47,515 bases of DNA from Anaerolineae bacterium (GCA_022071955.1 JAJVIM010000038.1:1-47515); one strand, 5' to 3'. Counted from the stretch's first letter, positions 17,757-25,699 are shown. Translations and numbers: made by a program. The notes: a model not told the origin generated them from the sequence alone.

Positions 17757-18511
17757 TAACCAAACCGTCCTGTTACATAATCTTCGGTGCGTTTGTCGCG
17801 GGGGTAGGTAAACAGGCGGTTGCCCACCTCAACCAGTTCGCCATCGAGCAAAAAGGCGGCGGTATCGGCTACCCGGGCCGCCTGCTGCACGCTGTGCGGC
17901 ACCATCACCACTGTGTACCGCCGTTTTAATTCGTATAGCGAGTCCTCAACCTGGCCGGTGGAAATGGGGTCCAGCCCGGAGGTGGGGTTATCCAGCAGCA
18001 GCACTTCTGGCTCAAGGGCCAAGCTGCGGGCAATGCACAGCCGCTGTTTTTGCCCGCCAGACAGGGCAAAGGCCGATGACTCAAGCCGGTCTTTCACTTC
18101 GTCCCACAGCGCCGCCTGTTTGAGCGATTTTTCAACCCGCTCGGCCAGCACGCGCTCATCGCGGAGGCCGGCCATGCGCAGGCCGTAGGTCAGGTTGTCG
18201 CGGATGGTGCCGGGCAGGGGCGTGGGGATGGCAAAAACCATGCTGATACGCCGCCGCAAATGGCTCACGTCCACGCCGGGTTCAAAAATGTCCTGACCGT
18301 TAAACAGAACCGCCCCCTGCCGCCGGGTTTTTTCGGTGAGGTCAGACAGGCGATTAAACAGCCGCAGCAGCGTGCTTTTGCCGCTGCGAGCCGGCCCAAA
18401 CAGCACAAAAACCTGATTGGGCGCAATTTCCAAATTGATGTTGCGCAGCGCTTCGGTGCCGTCATCGTAAGTAAAGTAGAGGTTCTGTACCGAGATTTTG
18501 GCTGTCATCAC
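17756..18511 (-). CDS. pstB: PstB-type ATPase with degenerate catalytic residues
   Basis: The protein has 251 residues (GTG 18511 or ATG 18508, after GGGAGTGG). Walker A is GPARSGKST (39-47) and the signature LSGGQKQR (150-157) is canonical. The Q-loop Gln is Ala94 (MVFAIPTPLP), and the catalytic Glu after the Walker B Asp is Asn175 (LLLDNPTS). The switch His206 is kept. It should bind ATP but hydrolyse it poorly. Paired with the adjacent PstB it supplies the intact signature for that subunit's good Walker site, while its own Walker site faces the damaged LNPGQ signature. The start lies directly after the stop of pstA. Confidence 0.9.
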   Translation of the reverse strand: MMTAKISVQNLYFTYDDGTEALRNINLEIAPNQVFVLFGPARSGKSTLLRLFNRLSDLTEKTRRQGAVLFNGQDIFEPGVDVSHLRRRISMVFAIPTPLPGTIRDNLTYGLRMAGLRDERVLAERVEKSLKQAALWDEVKDRLESSAFALSGGQKQRLCIARSLALEPEVLLLDNPTSGLDPISTGQVEDSLYELKRRYTVVMVPHSVQQAARVADTAAFLLDGELVEVGNRLFTYPRDKRTEDYVTGRFG

Positions 18512-19357
18512 TTACCACTCCCGCCGGCGGCGCATACTGGTGCGAAACACGGTGGCTACCAGCGTTAACGATAGCACCAGCAGCATCAGCACCAGCGCCG
18601 TGCCGTATTGAATTTCCAGTGGCATGCCCGGCACCTGCGTTGAAATAACGTACAGGTGGTAGGGCAGAGCCATTGTTTGGTCAAACATAGATTTGGGCAG
18701 TTCCGGCAGGTAAAACGCGGCCACGGTAAACAGGATCGGCGCGGTTTCGCCGGCGGCGCGGCCCAGCCCCAAAATAATGCCGGTGACAATGCCGGGCAAT
18801 GCGTGGGGCAATACCTGGTGCCGAATAGTTTGCCAGCGGGTAGCGCCCAAACTAAGGCTCACGGTACGGAACTGCTGCGGCACGGCGTTGATGGCTTCTT
18901 CGGCGGTGCTGATAACCACCGGCAGCGTCAGCAGCCCCAGCGTCAGCGAGCCAGCTACAATCGAGGTGCCCATGTTCAAAAACAGCACAAACGCGCCCAG
19001 ACCAAACAGGCCGTAAACAATGGAAGGGATACCGGCCAGATTAACAATGGCCAGCCGTACCCAGCGCGTCAGCCGGTTATTGCCGGCGTACTCGGCCAGA
19101 TAAATGGCCGCGCCAATGGCCAGCGGAAAAGAAACAATCGCCGTGCCAAAAGTAAGGATGGTAGTGCCCAGCAGGGCGGGCATAATGCCGCCCTCGCGCA
19201 TGCCGTTGCGCGGCGGCTGGGTTAAAAATTCCCAGTTGATAGCCGGCAGGCCGTTGATCACAATAAACAAAATAACCAGCACAATCGGCACCACCACCAG
19301 CGCGGCCACGCCGGTAATCACAACTACGGCGATTTTTTGAGTTTGTTGGCGGGTCAT
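18512..19357 (-). CDS. pstA: PstA phosphate ABC transporter permease 1
   Basis: This 281-residue membrane permease has six predicted helices and is of normal length for PstA. The coupling loop with the EAA-type motif is EEAINAVPQQFRTVSLSLGATRWQTI, followed by GRAAGETAPILFT. It forms the transmembrane pore with PstC. ATG 19357 overlaps the pstC stop in an ATGA join, which implies coupled translation. Unlike the second PstA (28021), the loop after helix 1 is short and carries no inserted domain. Confidence 0.93.
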   Translation of the reverse strand: MTRQQTQKIAVVVITGVAALVVVPIVLVILFIVINGLPAINWEFLTQPPRNGMREGGIMPALLGTTILTFGTAIVSFPLAIGAAIYLAEYAGNNRLTRWVRLAIVNLAGIPSIVYGLFGLGAFVLFLNMGTSIVAGSLTLGLLTLPVVISTAEEAINAVPQQFRTVSLSLGATRWQTIRHQVLPHALPGIVTGIILGLGRAAGETAPILFTVAAFYLPELPKSMFDQTMALPYHLYVISTQVPGMPLEIQYGTALVLMLLVLSLTLVATVFRTSMRRRREW

Positions 19358-20304
19358 AACTGACCTCCTCGTTTGCGGGTTGTTTGCACGCCCACCAGCT
19401 TGCCGGCCAGCGAGTTAATGGCAAACGTAATGATGAACAACACAATGCCAATGCCAAACAGCACGTTGTAATGCAGGCTGCCTTGCGCCACCTCGCCCAT
19501 TTCCGCGGCGATGGTGGCAGTCATGGTGCGCACCGGCTCAAAAAAGATGCCGGGACTGAGCGCCGGAAGGTTGGCCGCGTTACCGGTAACCATCATCACG
19601 GCCATTGTTTCGCCAATGGCCCGGCCAATGCCCAGCATCACCGCAATGACAATGCCGTTGCGCGCGGCGGGCAGTACCACCCGCCAAATGGTTTGCCACT
19701 GCGTTGCGCCAATTGCCAGCGCGCCGTCGCGGTACTCTTTGGGCACGGCGTACAGCGCGTCTTCAGAAATGCTGATGATGGTTGGCAGCGACATATAAGC
19801 CAGAATGAGCGCGCCGGTAAAAGCGGTTAATCCGGTAGACGCGCCCATTTTTTGAATGAGCGGGGCCAGCGCCACCCAGCCCAAAAAGCCCAGCACAATC
19901 GAAGGGATGCCGGCCAGCATTTCAATGAGCGGTTTTAAAATTTCCCGCTGCCACGGTGGGGCAATCTCGCCCAGGTAAATGGCGGTGATGAGCCCCAGCG
20001 GCACGGCGATAATCACCGCGCCCGTGGTTACCAGCAGCGAGCCAACCAGCAGCGGCAGCAGCCCAAACAGTTCTTCAATGGGATACCAGCGCACGCCAAA
20101 AAGCTGTCGCAGCGGAATATCCAAAAATGCGGGCAGCCCTTCGCGGATGAGGAAAAAGAAGATCAAAGTAACAATAAAAATAGTGGACACGCCGGCCACC
20201 CGGATCAACCCTTCAATAGCCATTTCTTTCCAGTTGCGTTTAAGTCGCGGGGTGGGGGCCGGAGCCGGCGCGGCAGTTGGACGAGTTTTTTCTAATGTGC
20301 TCAT
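19354..20304 (-). CDS. pstC: PstC phosphate ABC transporter permease 1
   Basis: The protein has about 316 residues from ATG 20304, chosen for the GGAGTAAGG site just before it. A cytoplasmic Pro/Ala-rich N-terminus is followed by six membrane helices. The permease signature is EDALYAVPKEYRDGALAIGATQWQTI, then GRAIGETMAVMMVTG. It pairs with PstA to form the phosphate channel. It begins 4 bp after pstS and overlaps pstA, so the genes are one transcription unit. Confidence 0.93.
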   Translation of the reverse strand: MSTLEKTRPTAAPAPAPTPRLKRNWKEMAIEGLIRVAGVSTIFIVTLIFFFLIREGLPAFLDIPLRQLFGVRWYPIEELFGLLPLLVGSLLVTTGAVIIAVPLGLITAIYLGEIAPPWQREILKPLIEMLAGIPSIVLGFLGWVALAPLIQKMGASTGLTAFTGALILAYMSLPTIISISEDALYAVPKEYRDGALAIGATQWQTIWRVVLPAARNGIVIAVMLGIGRAIGETMAVMMVTGNAANLPALSPGIFFEPVRTMTATIAAEMGEVAQGSLHYNVLFGIGIVLFIITFAINSLAGKLVGVQTTRKRGGQL

Positions 20305-20308
20305 AGCC

Positions 20309-21196
20309 TTACTCCGGTAGTGGTACAAAACCTAATTCGGCCACAATGGCCTGCCCTTCCGGGCCTCTGATCCAATCCAGGTAGGTGCCAATCACATCAT
20401 CGGGTTGGCCGGCGGTGTACATATACAGGCCGCGGGCAATCGGGTAGCTGCCATCGGCCCCACTTTGCACGGTGGGCAGCACATACGGCGAGTCTTTATC
20501 TTTAGCTACCGCGATCACTTTTTCGTGTTCGGTTACGTAGCCCAGGCCATCATAGCCAATGGCGTTGGGATTGCGGCTCAATTCGCTGGTAATGCCCACC
20601 GACGACGGCATCAGCAGGGTTTGCGGGGCAAAAATATCTTTGTTGTCTTTTTCGCCTTTGCGCACCACTTCTTCCAAAAAATAAACGTGTGTGCCGGAGT
20701 TGGTTTCACGCGATAGCAGAATGATGGGCGCATCGTTTCCGCCCACTTCCTGCCAGTTGGTGATGCGCCCGGTAAAAATATCGGCCAGTTGGCCAATGGT
20801 CAGTTGGCTGACCGGGTTATCGGGATGAACCAGCACCGCCAGCGCGTCGATAGCCACGGTAAACTCCTGTGGTTCGATGCCGTTGGCCCGGGCCTGTTCA
20901 ATTTCATTGTCTTTCATCTTGCGCGAGGCATTGGCAATATCAACCGTGCCGTTGATCAGCGCGGCAATACCGGTGCCGGAGCCGCCGCCGGTAACGGCAA
21001 TGGAAATTTCCGGTTTGATTTCCCGGTAGCGCTCGGCCCAGGCCAGGGCCAGGTTAACCAGCGTGTCTGAGCCTTTGTTTTGAATGGCGCGGTTTGAACC
21101 GGCCTCGGCCGCAGCGGTTGTTTGTGCGCCACAGCCGGTCAGAACCAGCGTTGCCGCCAGCAACAGCGGCCACAACCGGTTGAAAAGTACAGCCAT
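20309..21196 (-). CDS. pstS: PstS phosphate-binding lipoprotein 1
   Basis: The protein has about 295 residues from ATG 21196, after AAAGGAGAAAG. A lipoprotein signal (LVLTGC) anchors it outside the membrane. The binding fold shows NKGSDTLVN, TGGGSGTGIAALING, DIANASRKM and SRETNSGTHVYF, the Ser/Thr/Gly loops that hold phosphate. It delivers phosphate to PstCA. It is the family form with KGSDT rather than the AGSSTVFP form of the second operon, so the two binding proteins are not recent duplicates. It is first gene of the operon, below the 11-bp phased box at 21350-21418. Confidence 0.93.
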   Translation of the reverse strand: MAVLFNRLWPLLLAATLVLTGCGAQTTAAAEAGSNRAIQNKGSDTLVNLALAWAERYREIKPEISIAVTGGGSGTGIAALINGTVDIANASRKMKDNEIEQARANGIEPQEFTVAIDALAVLVHPDNPVSQLTIGQLADIFTGRITNWQEVGGNDAPIILLSRETNSGTHVYFLEEVVRKGEKDNKDIFAPQTLLMPSSVGITSELSRNPNAIGYDGLGYVTEHEKVIAVAKDKDSPYVLPTVQSGADGSYPIARGLYMYTAGQPDDVIGTYLDWIRGPEGQAIVAELGFVPLPE

Positions 21197-21239
21197 AATG
21201 ACTTTCTCCTTTGAAAATAGCGAATTGCGAATTGCGAAT

Positions 21240-21267
21240 GTAGGGGCGGTTCGCGAACCACCCCTAC
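21240..21267. repeat. Dispersed hairpin GTAGGGGCGGTTCGCGAACC
   Basis: GTAGGGGCGGTTCG and CGAACCACCCCTAC form a hairpin with one mismatch. A sister copy with the same GGGGCGGTT..AACCGCCCC core lies at 43743-43776. It is preceded by GCGAATT direct repeats at about 21220. Confidence 0.7.
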
Positions 21268-21349
21268 TCAATTTTCACCCACGTCAGGTTTCTCATCGGC
21301 AAACGGTTGCACCTGTTGGTGGCGAACAATTGTCAACCGATCTATTTTG

Positions 21350-21418
21350 TTAAATAATAGTTAAATACCTGTTAAGCAAGTATTAAATTTAGTTTAAGTA
21401 CTTGTTAAATTTAATTAA
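21350..21418 (-). promoter_or_regulatory. Candidate PHO box of pst operon 1
   Basis: TTAA cores start at 21350, 21361, 21372, 21383, 21394 and 21405, exactly 11 bp apart, then at 21415. On the minus strand the units read TTTAAC or CTTAAC plus five bases. This is the strongest and most regular array in the window. It lies about 150 bp before pstS. PhoB/PhoP-type regulators bind direct repeats with 11-bp phasing. Confidence 0.75.
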
Positions 21419-21584
21419 CAAAAATTATCGATCTATCTGGCCCGTCTGCCGATATTTCAAACAGGGCCTTGCGGCCTGTTATCATTTGTTTGCACCGGAG
21501 TCCGACAGAACCGGGGGTTCGGTACCAACTATGCCTGTCCCTGGCAGAGCAGAGCCTCCCGGTGGGGCAGGCTACAGTAATACG

Positions 21585-21690
21585 GAGTCCAAAACTACGG
21601 TTTTGGACTCTGGCTACAATTTTTAAGAATCAGGTTAGGAATCCCCTAATTCCTGACTCCTGACTCCCAACCCTGTTTTTAAAGGAGTAA
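21585..21690 (+). repeat. Leader repeat element, copy A
   Basis: A perfect hairpin (GAGTCCAAAAC, loop TACG, GTTTTGGACTC, 21585-21610) is followed by GGCTACAATTTTTAAGAATCAGG. Repeated CCTGACTCCTGACTCC comes next, and then the TTTTTAAAGGAGTAA ribosome site of the Na/Pi transporter gene. Related copies precede pstB (30219), the HAD gene (32596), phoR (34666) and the ABC ATPase (42433, minus strand). Confidence 0.7.
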
Positions 21691-21693
21691 CTT

Positions 21694-23424
21694 ATGCCAA
21701 CGATCTTTGCCGAAACAATAGCCGCCGGAAGCGTGATGATGCAATTAATGGGCGGGCTGGCTCTGTTTTTGTTTGGAATGGAACAGATGACCGATGCCCT
21801 GAAAATTGTATCGGGGGTGCGGCTAAAAAATCTGCTGGCAACGGTAACGGCCAACCGGTTTAAAGGCGTGATGGCCGGCACCATCATCACCGCCATTGTG
21901 CAAAGTTCATCCGTAACCACGGTGATGCTGGTGGGCTTTATTTCTGCCGGGCTGATGACGCTGCGGCAGTCGATTGGGGTGATGATGGGCGCGGGTATTG
22001 GCTCTACCTTTACCGCGCAAATTGTCGCTTTTAAAGTGACGCAGTACGCACTGGTTTTGGTGGCGGTGGGCTTTTTTGTGCTGTTTATGGCCCGGAGCAA
22101 ACAGGTGCAGCAGTACGGCGCTATGCTGATGGGCCTGGGGCTGATCTTTTTTGGGATGACGCTGATGGGCGATGCCACCAAACCGCTGCGCAGTTACGAA
22201 CCGTTTTTGGTTCTGATGCGGCAACTGGAAAACCCGCTGCTCGGTATTTTGGTGGGCCTGGTTTTTACCGCGGTCATTCAAAGTTCCGCAGCGACAATGG
22301 TGGTGGTGATCGCCCTGGCCGCGCAGGGGTTTTTGTCGCTGGAAGCCGGCATTGGGCTGGCCCTCGGCGCTAATATTGGCACCACCATTACCGCGCTGCT
22401 GGCCTCGATTGGCCGGCCCCGGGACGCGATTCAGGCCGCGGTTTTGCACACGTTGTTCCGCGTGGCCGGGGTAATCATCTGGCTGCCCTTTTTGGACCAA
22501 CTGGCCACCGTGGTACGGTTCATCTCGCCGGCGTACCCCCAATTGAGCGGGCTGGCTCAAATTGCCGCCGCTGCGCCGCGCCAAATTGCCAACGCCCACA
22601 CGCTGGTCAATGTGGTCAATATGCTGATTTTTGTCTGGTTTGTTGATCCAATGGTGGTTTTGATGAACTGGCTCATCCCCGTAAAACCGCAGCCAGAATC
22701 GGCGGTGCTCACGCCCAAATATCTGGATTATAGTTTGATGGATGCTCCCGGCGTCGCGTTAGACCGGGTGCGGCTGGAACTGGACCGGCTGGGCAAATAT
22801 ACTGCGGAAATGGTGTGCCGGGCGCTGCCCACGGTGATGCACGGCACTGAGGCGGATTTATCGGCTTTGGCGGCGATGGATGATAACGTTGATGGGCTGC
22901 ACGGCGCAATTGTTACCTATCTGGGCCGGTTGTCGCAGGGCGATCTGAGTAATGACGACTCGCGCCACCTGAGCGAATATATGGCCGCGGCCAACCACAT
23001 TGAAAATATTGGCGATATGGTAGAAACCAACCTGGTTGAAGCCGGCGACCATCGCCTGCGCCACCAGGTGGAAATGAGCGCCCGCACGCAGGAACTGCTG
23101 GCGGCGCTGCACCATAAAGTTTGCTGGTCGGTAGACAGCGCGGTCAAAGCGCTCTGCGAGTCGGACCAGCAGTTAGCCGAGCAGGTGATGGCCGCCAAGA
23201 CGGAGGTGAACCAACTGGCCATCGCCGCCGAGGAGCATCTGGCGCACCGGCTCATTGCCAACGAACCGAACCGGCTGGCCACATTTCGGATTGAAACCGA
23301 AATTATTGAATACCTCAAACGGGTCTACTACTTTGCCAAACGCATTGCCAAAGTCACTACAGACGCGGATTTGGTGTACCGGCAGGTGGTGTTGAACCCG
23401 GCGGCAGAAGACGCGGCAAGATAG
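21694..23424 (+). CDS. Na+/phosphate cotransporter with C-terminal PhoU domain
   Basis: This 576-residue NptA/YjbB-like membrane protein moves phosphate with sodium. Two Na/Pi repeats each carry the substrate motif: TAIVQSSSVTTVMLVG (about residue 70) and TAVIQSSAATMVVVIA (about 195). Helices fill residues 10-330. Residues about 350-560 are a PhoU-like helical domain that may link transport to phosphate signalling. ATG 21694 follows AAAGGAG. It diverges from pst operon 1, and the intergenic PHO box could serve both. It probably provides lower-affinity uptake or export beside Pst. Confidence 0.9.
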   Translation: MPTIFAETIAAGSVMMQLMGGLALFLFGMEQMTDALKIVSGVRLKNLLATVTANRFKGVMAGTIITAIVQSSSVTTVMLVGFISAGLMTLRQSIGVMMGAGIGSTFTAQIVAFKVTQYALVLVAVGFFVLFMARSKQVQQYGAMLMGLGLIFFGMTLMGDATKPLRSYEPFLVLMRQLENPLLGILVGLVFTAVIQSSAATMVVVIALAAQGFLSLEAGIGLALGANIGTTITALLASIGRPRDAIQAAVLHTLFRVAGVIIWLPFLDQLATVVRFISPAYPQLSGLAQIAAAAPRQIANAHTLVNVVNMLIFVWFVDPMVVLMNWLIPVKPQPESAVLTPKYLDYSLMDAPGVALDRVRLELDRLGKYTAEMVCRALPTVMHGTEADLSALAAMDDNVDGLHGAIVTYLGRLSQGDLSNDDSRHLSEYMAAANHIENIGDMVETNLVEAGDHRLRHQVEMSARTQELLAALHHKVCWSVDSAVKALCESDQQLAEQVMAAKTEVNQLAIAAEEHLAHRLIANEPNRLATFRIETEIIEYLKRVYYFAKRIAKVTTDADLVYRQVVLNPAAEDAAR

Positions 23425-23482
23425 GTTGCTGTAAAATTTAATTGATGGCACAATGGGGTAGTCTATTAACCTGGAGGCTTTT

Positions 23483-23935
23483 ATGGTGGACCAAAAACCA
23501 ACCCCAACTGACGCAGAAAGTAACTGGCTCACACCAGAGGAGAGTGACGTTTGCCGGCAACTCGCCGCCAGCGCCGAACCGCCGCACCGCCAGCGAGCCA
23601 TCGCTTTGCTGGCCCTCACCGGCGGCGCAACCTACGCCCAGGCCGCCGAGCAAGCCGGGCTAACGCTGGGGCAGCTAAAATATTGTGTAACGGCTTTTCG
23701 CGGCAAACGGCTGGCCATGTTCCCTTCCGAGTTGGCGGTAGCGCCGGCCGCCTCTGAGCCGGAAGCGATGGCTCCGGCTGCGGCCGATTCGGCGGAAAAG
23801 GCTGACCAAAAACCGGCTAAAACCAAAAAGAAAAAAGACAAAGATAAAGATAAGAAGAAAAAAGGTAAAAAGAAAAAGGACAAAGACAAGAAGAAGAAAA
23901 AAGGCAAAGGCAAGAAGAAAAAGAAAAAGAGTTGA
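23483..23935 (+). CDS. HTH protein with poly-lysine tail
   Basis: This 150-residue protein starts at ATG 23483 after GGAGG. Residues 10-80 include a helix-turn-helix of the IS630/homeodomain-like type (HRQRAIALLALTGGATYAQAAEQAGLTLGQLKYCV). Residues 85-112 are Ala/Glu/Pro-rich. Residues 113-150 are almost only Lys with Asp and Gly (KKKKDKDKDKKKKGKKKKDK). The tail should bind nucleic acid or polyphosphate, and Lys-rich tracts are known polyphosphate targets. In a phosphate island a polyP-sensitive DNA-binding protein is an attractive guess, not shown by sequence. A histone-like nucleoid protein is the plain alternative. Confidence 0.75.
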   Translation: MVDQKPTPTDAESNWLTPEESDVCRQLAASAEPPHRQRAIALLALTGGATYAQAAEQAGLTLGQLKYCVTAFRGKRLAMFPSELAVAPAASEPEAMAPAAADSAEKADQKPAKTKKKKDKDKDKKKKGKKKKDKDKKKKKGKGKKKKKKS

Positions 23936-23968
23936 AGTTATAACAATTGTTAAAAATAATTAACAACC

Positions 23969-24011
23969 TTTTTACACAGCTTTAAACTCAACTTAATTCA
24001 CTCTTTATAAT
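23969..24011 (+). promoter_or_regulatory. Candidate PHO box and promoter of regulator 2
   Basis: TTTAC, TTTAA, CTTAA and CTTTAT units fall at 10-12 bp steps (TTA cores about 23972, 23982, 23993 and 24004), overlapping TATAAT at 24006-24011. The start of transcription would lie close to the hairpin at 24020. Confidence 0.6.
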
Positions 24012-24019
24012 AGTTTACT

Positions 24020-24062
24020 AGAGTTCACATTATGGTTAATAACCAGCGTGAACTCTTTTTTG
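24020..24062 (+). terminator. Terminator-like leader hairpin of regulator 2
   Basis: AGAGTTCAC pairs with GTGAACTCT, with an inner GGTT/AACC stem, followed by six T. It lies 13 bp before the regulator start and only about 10 bp after the predicted transcription start, so it would form at the 5' end of the mRNA. It may act as attenuator or stability element. Confidence 0.75.
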
Positions 24063-24074
24063 TGAGGGTGAAGA

Positions 24075-24788
24075 GTGGAGTCTAACACTGCCGGCATCGA
24101 CGCCGAAAACGAAATAAAATCTATTTTGATTGTAGAAGACGATGACGTGTTGCGCCAGACTCTGGCCTACAATCTGGAAAAAGAAGGTTACACCGTTTAC
24201 ACCGCCGCCGATGGCGCGGTGGCTCTGGAGCAGGGCCGGGCGCATGAGCCAGATTTGATTGTGCTGGATATTATGCTGCCGGTGCTGGATGGCCTGTCGG
24301 TGTGCCGGATTTTGCGGCGAGAAATCGACGCGCTGATTATTATGCTGTCGGCGCGGGCCAACGAGGTCGATAAAATTGTGGGGCTGGACGCCGGCGCCGA
24401 TGATTATTTGACCAAACCCTTCAGCCTGGGCGAACTGTTGGCCCGGGTTCGGGCCGTGCTGCGGCGGCAACCCAAACCCCCGCCCGATAACCGGCTGGAA
24501 TCCGATGACCTGACCGTCGACCTGATTGGCCGCAAAGTACACAAGGGTGAAAAGGAACTTACCCTTACTTTTAAAGAATTTGACCTGCTGGCCGAATTAA
24601 TGCGCAACCGGGGCATGGTTTTGTCACGCGACCTGTTGGTGTCAAAAGTGTGGGGCTACGACAACGCCGGCGACTCGCGTACGGTTGATGTTCACATTCG
24701 CTGGCTGCGGGAAAAAATAGAAGAGAACCCCTCCAAACCCCGGCGGATCACGACCATTCAACGAATCGGTTATCGCTTTGAGCGTTAA
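24075..24788 (+). CDS. PhoB/OmpR-type response regulator 2
   Basis: The protein has 237 residues with GTG start 24075, after GAGGGTGAAG. The receiver has VEDDDV, the phosphorylated Asp in LIVLDIMLP, Ser of MLSAR and Lys of LTKPF. The winged-helix domain (TFKEFDLLAELM to IGYRFER) binds DNA. It is a close paralogue of the regulator at 15348. The upstream phased box suggests it controls itself. No kinase gene is adjacent, and the PhoR-like kinase at 34875 is the best partner in the window. It is the better PhoB candidate because it sits inside the pst cluster. Confidence 0.9.
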   Translation: MESNTAGIDAENEIKSILIVEDDDVLRQTLAYNLEKEGYTVYTAADGAVALEQGRAHEPDLIVLDIMLPVLDGLSVCRILRREIDALIIMLSARANEVDKIVGLDAGADDYLTKPFSLGELLARVRAVLRRQPKPPPDNRLESDDLTVDLIGRKVHKGEKELTLTFKEFDLLAELMRNRGMVLSRDLLVSKVWGYDNAGDSRTVDVHIRWLREKIEENPSKPRRITTIQRIGYRFER

Positions 24789-24793
24789 AAAAG

Positions 24794-24858
24794 CTTAAAG
24801 CAATCTTTACGCCAATTTAATACTTGCTTAACCGAGTTCTTATATTTGTTGGCTATAG
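24794..24858 (+). promoter_or_regulatory. Candidate PHO box and promoter of small gene pair
   Basis: TTA cores at about 24795, 24807, 24817, 24828 and 24840 (10-12 bp steps), with CTTTAC, TTTAAT and CTTAAC units. TATAGT at 24853-24858 is the -10 element. TTTAATACTTGCTTAAC is shared word for word with the minus-strand box of pst operon 1. Confidence 0.7.
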
Positions 24859-24905
24859 TAGAGACAAATAAAAATCTATAGAACATTCGGAAACGAGCAA
24901 GTCCC

Positions 24906-25169
24906 ATGCAAGAAACAATAGGCACATTATCTTTAAAAATTGCACGGTTGCAGCAGCAATTGCACCTTATTCAACAACAGCAGGCGCTGAGCAGCCATTA
25001 TCCGCAGCACCAGCTGGCGCTAAGTTCTGCGTGGACGCAGACTCACAACCAGTTGTGTCAACTGATACAGGCGAGAGAGGAGATGAGCAACAATGTGGTC
25101 GATTATCCTCCCCACAACATTTTCAATGGTGAAAAAAATGGACAAAAGCCGTTTTTTACAGCTCATTAA
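24906..25169 (+). CDS. Small Gln-rich coiled-coil protein
   Basis: This 87-residue protein starts at ATG 24906 with no strong ribosome site. Residues 5-60 are a Gln/Leu-rich helix (LKIARLQQQLHLIQQQQ) with heptad spacing. The tail is short and polar. No family is recognised. Its own PHO-type promoter directly upstream argues that it is real and phosphate-regulated. It overlaps the next gene by about 30 bp in a different frame, so the two are likely translated together. Confidence 0.55.
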   Translation: MQETIGTLSLKIARLQQQLHLIQQQQALSSHYPQHQLALSSAWTQTHNQLCQLIQAREEMSNNVVDYPPHNIFNGEKNGQKPFFTAH

Positions 25170-25374
25170 TGCGCTAAACGGAGGTTGGGAAATTGAGGAG
25201 CCGGTACTGCTGGGCGCTATGTGGCGGTCTCCATCGTTTAGCGATGGCACTTACCATTTTGTGCTGCGCAACCGCCGCGAAGATAAAACTACGTTGATGA
25301 GTTTGCCGCCATCGCCGCAGTTGCTCATGTTTTTGTCTGAAAACAAAATCAACGTCAGCACAATGCAAAGCTAA
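25138..25374 (+). CDS. Small protein of unknown function in Pho cluster
   Basis: The protein has about 78 residues from ATG 25138 (an upstream in-frame ATG lies at 25126). The sequence alternates strand-like stretches (GGWEIEEPVLLGAMWRSP, YHFVLRNRREDKTTLM), suggesting a small beta-rich fold. It is not recognised. It is second of the pair driven by the box at 24794 and is followed by a good terminator (25404-25433). Confidence 0.55.
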   Translation: MDKSRFLQLINALNGGWEIEEPVLLGAMWRSPSFSDGTYHFVLRNRREDKTTLMSLPPSPQLLMFLSENKINVSTMQS

Positions 25375-25403
25375 ATAAGAACCTCTTTCTTTGTCCAAAT
25401 GGG

Positions 25404-25433
25404 GAGCGATGTTAACGCATCGCTCTTTTTTTT
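25404..25433 (+). terminator. Terminator of the small gene pair
   Basis: GAGCGATG and CATCGCTC form an 8-bp stem followed by eight T. Confidence 0.88.
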
Positions 25434-25456
25434 GTTACGCTGACCCATCCACGAGT

Positions 25457-25526
25457 TTAAAAATATTTAAATTCTTTTTAACAAGACTTTAAAATAAACT
25501 TAACTGTCACTTTAAGCAGGTATGAT
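25457..25526 (+). promoter_or_regulatory. Candidate PHO box 1 and promoter of pst operon 2
   Basis: Six TTAA cores at 25457, 25467, 25478, 25489, 25500 and 25512, spaced 10-12 bp, followed by TATGAT (25521-25526) at the position of a -10 element. Confidence 0.75.
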
Positions 25527-25577
25527 ACGCTACCCCCGAGCCTTCAGTTAATTTCTTCTTTCTCCTCCTTTGCTGCC

Positions 25578-25610
25578 GGGGGTAGAGTGAGCCCTCTACC
25601 CCCCTCTTTT
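25578..25610 (+). terminator. Terminator-like hairpin between the two pstS promoters
   Basis: GGGGGTAGAG and CTCTACCCCC form a 10-bp stem followed by CTCTTTT. It lies about 45 nt after the predicted start of the first promoter and before the second PHO box. Confidence 0.6.
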
Positions 25611-25623
25611 GCGAGTGAAGGTG

Positions 25624-25699
25624 TTAAATTTCTTTAAGATAACCTTTACACAGATTTAATTCGTTGTTAACTGGCTCTTTACCTGGAGGGAGTAGGCTA
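25624..25699 (+). promoter_or_regulatory. Candidate PHO box 2 and promoter of pst operon 2
   Basis: TTAA/TTAC cores at 25624, 25634, 25646, 25656, 25667 and 25679 (10-12 bp steps), then TAGGCT near 25693 as a weak -10. It lies about 80 bp before pstS. Confidence 0.65.
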
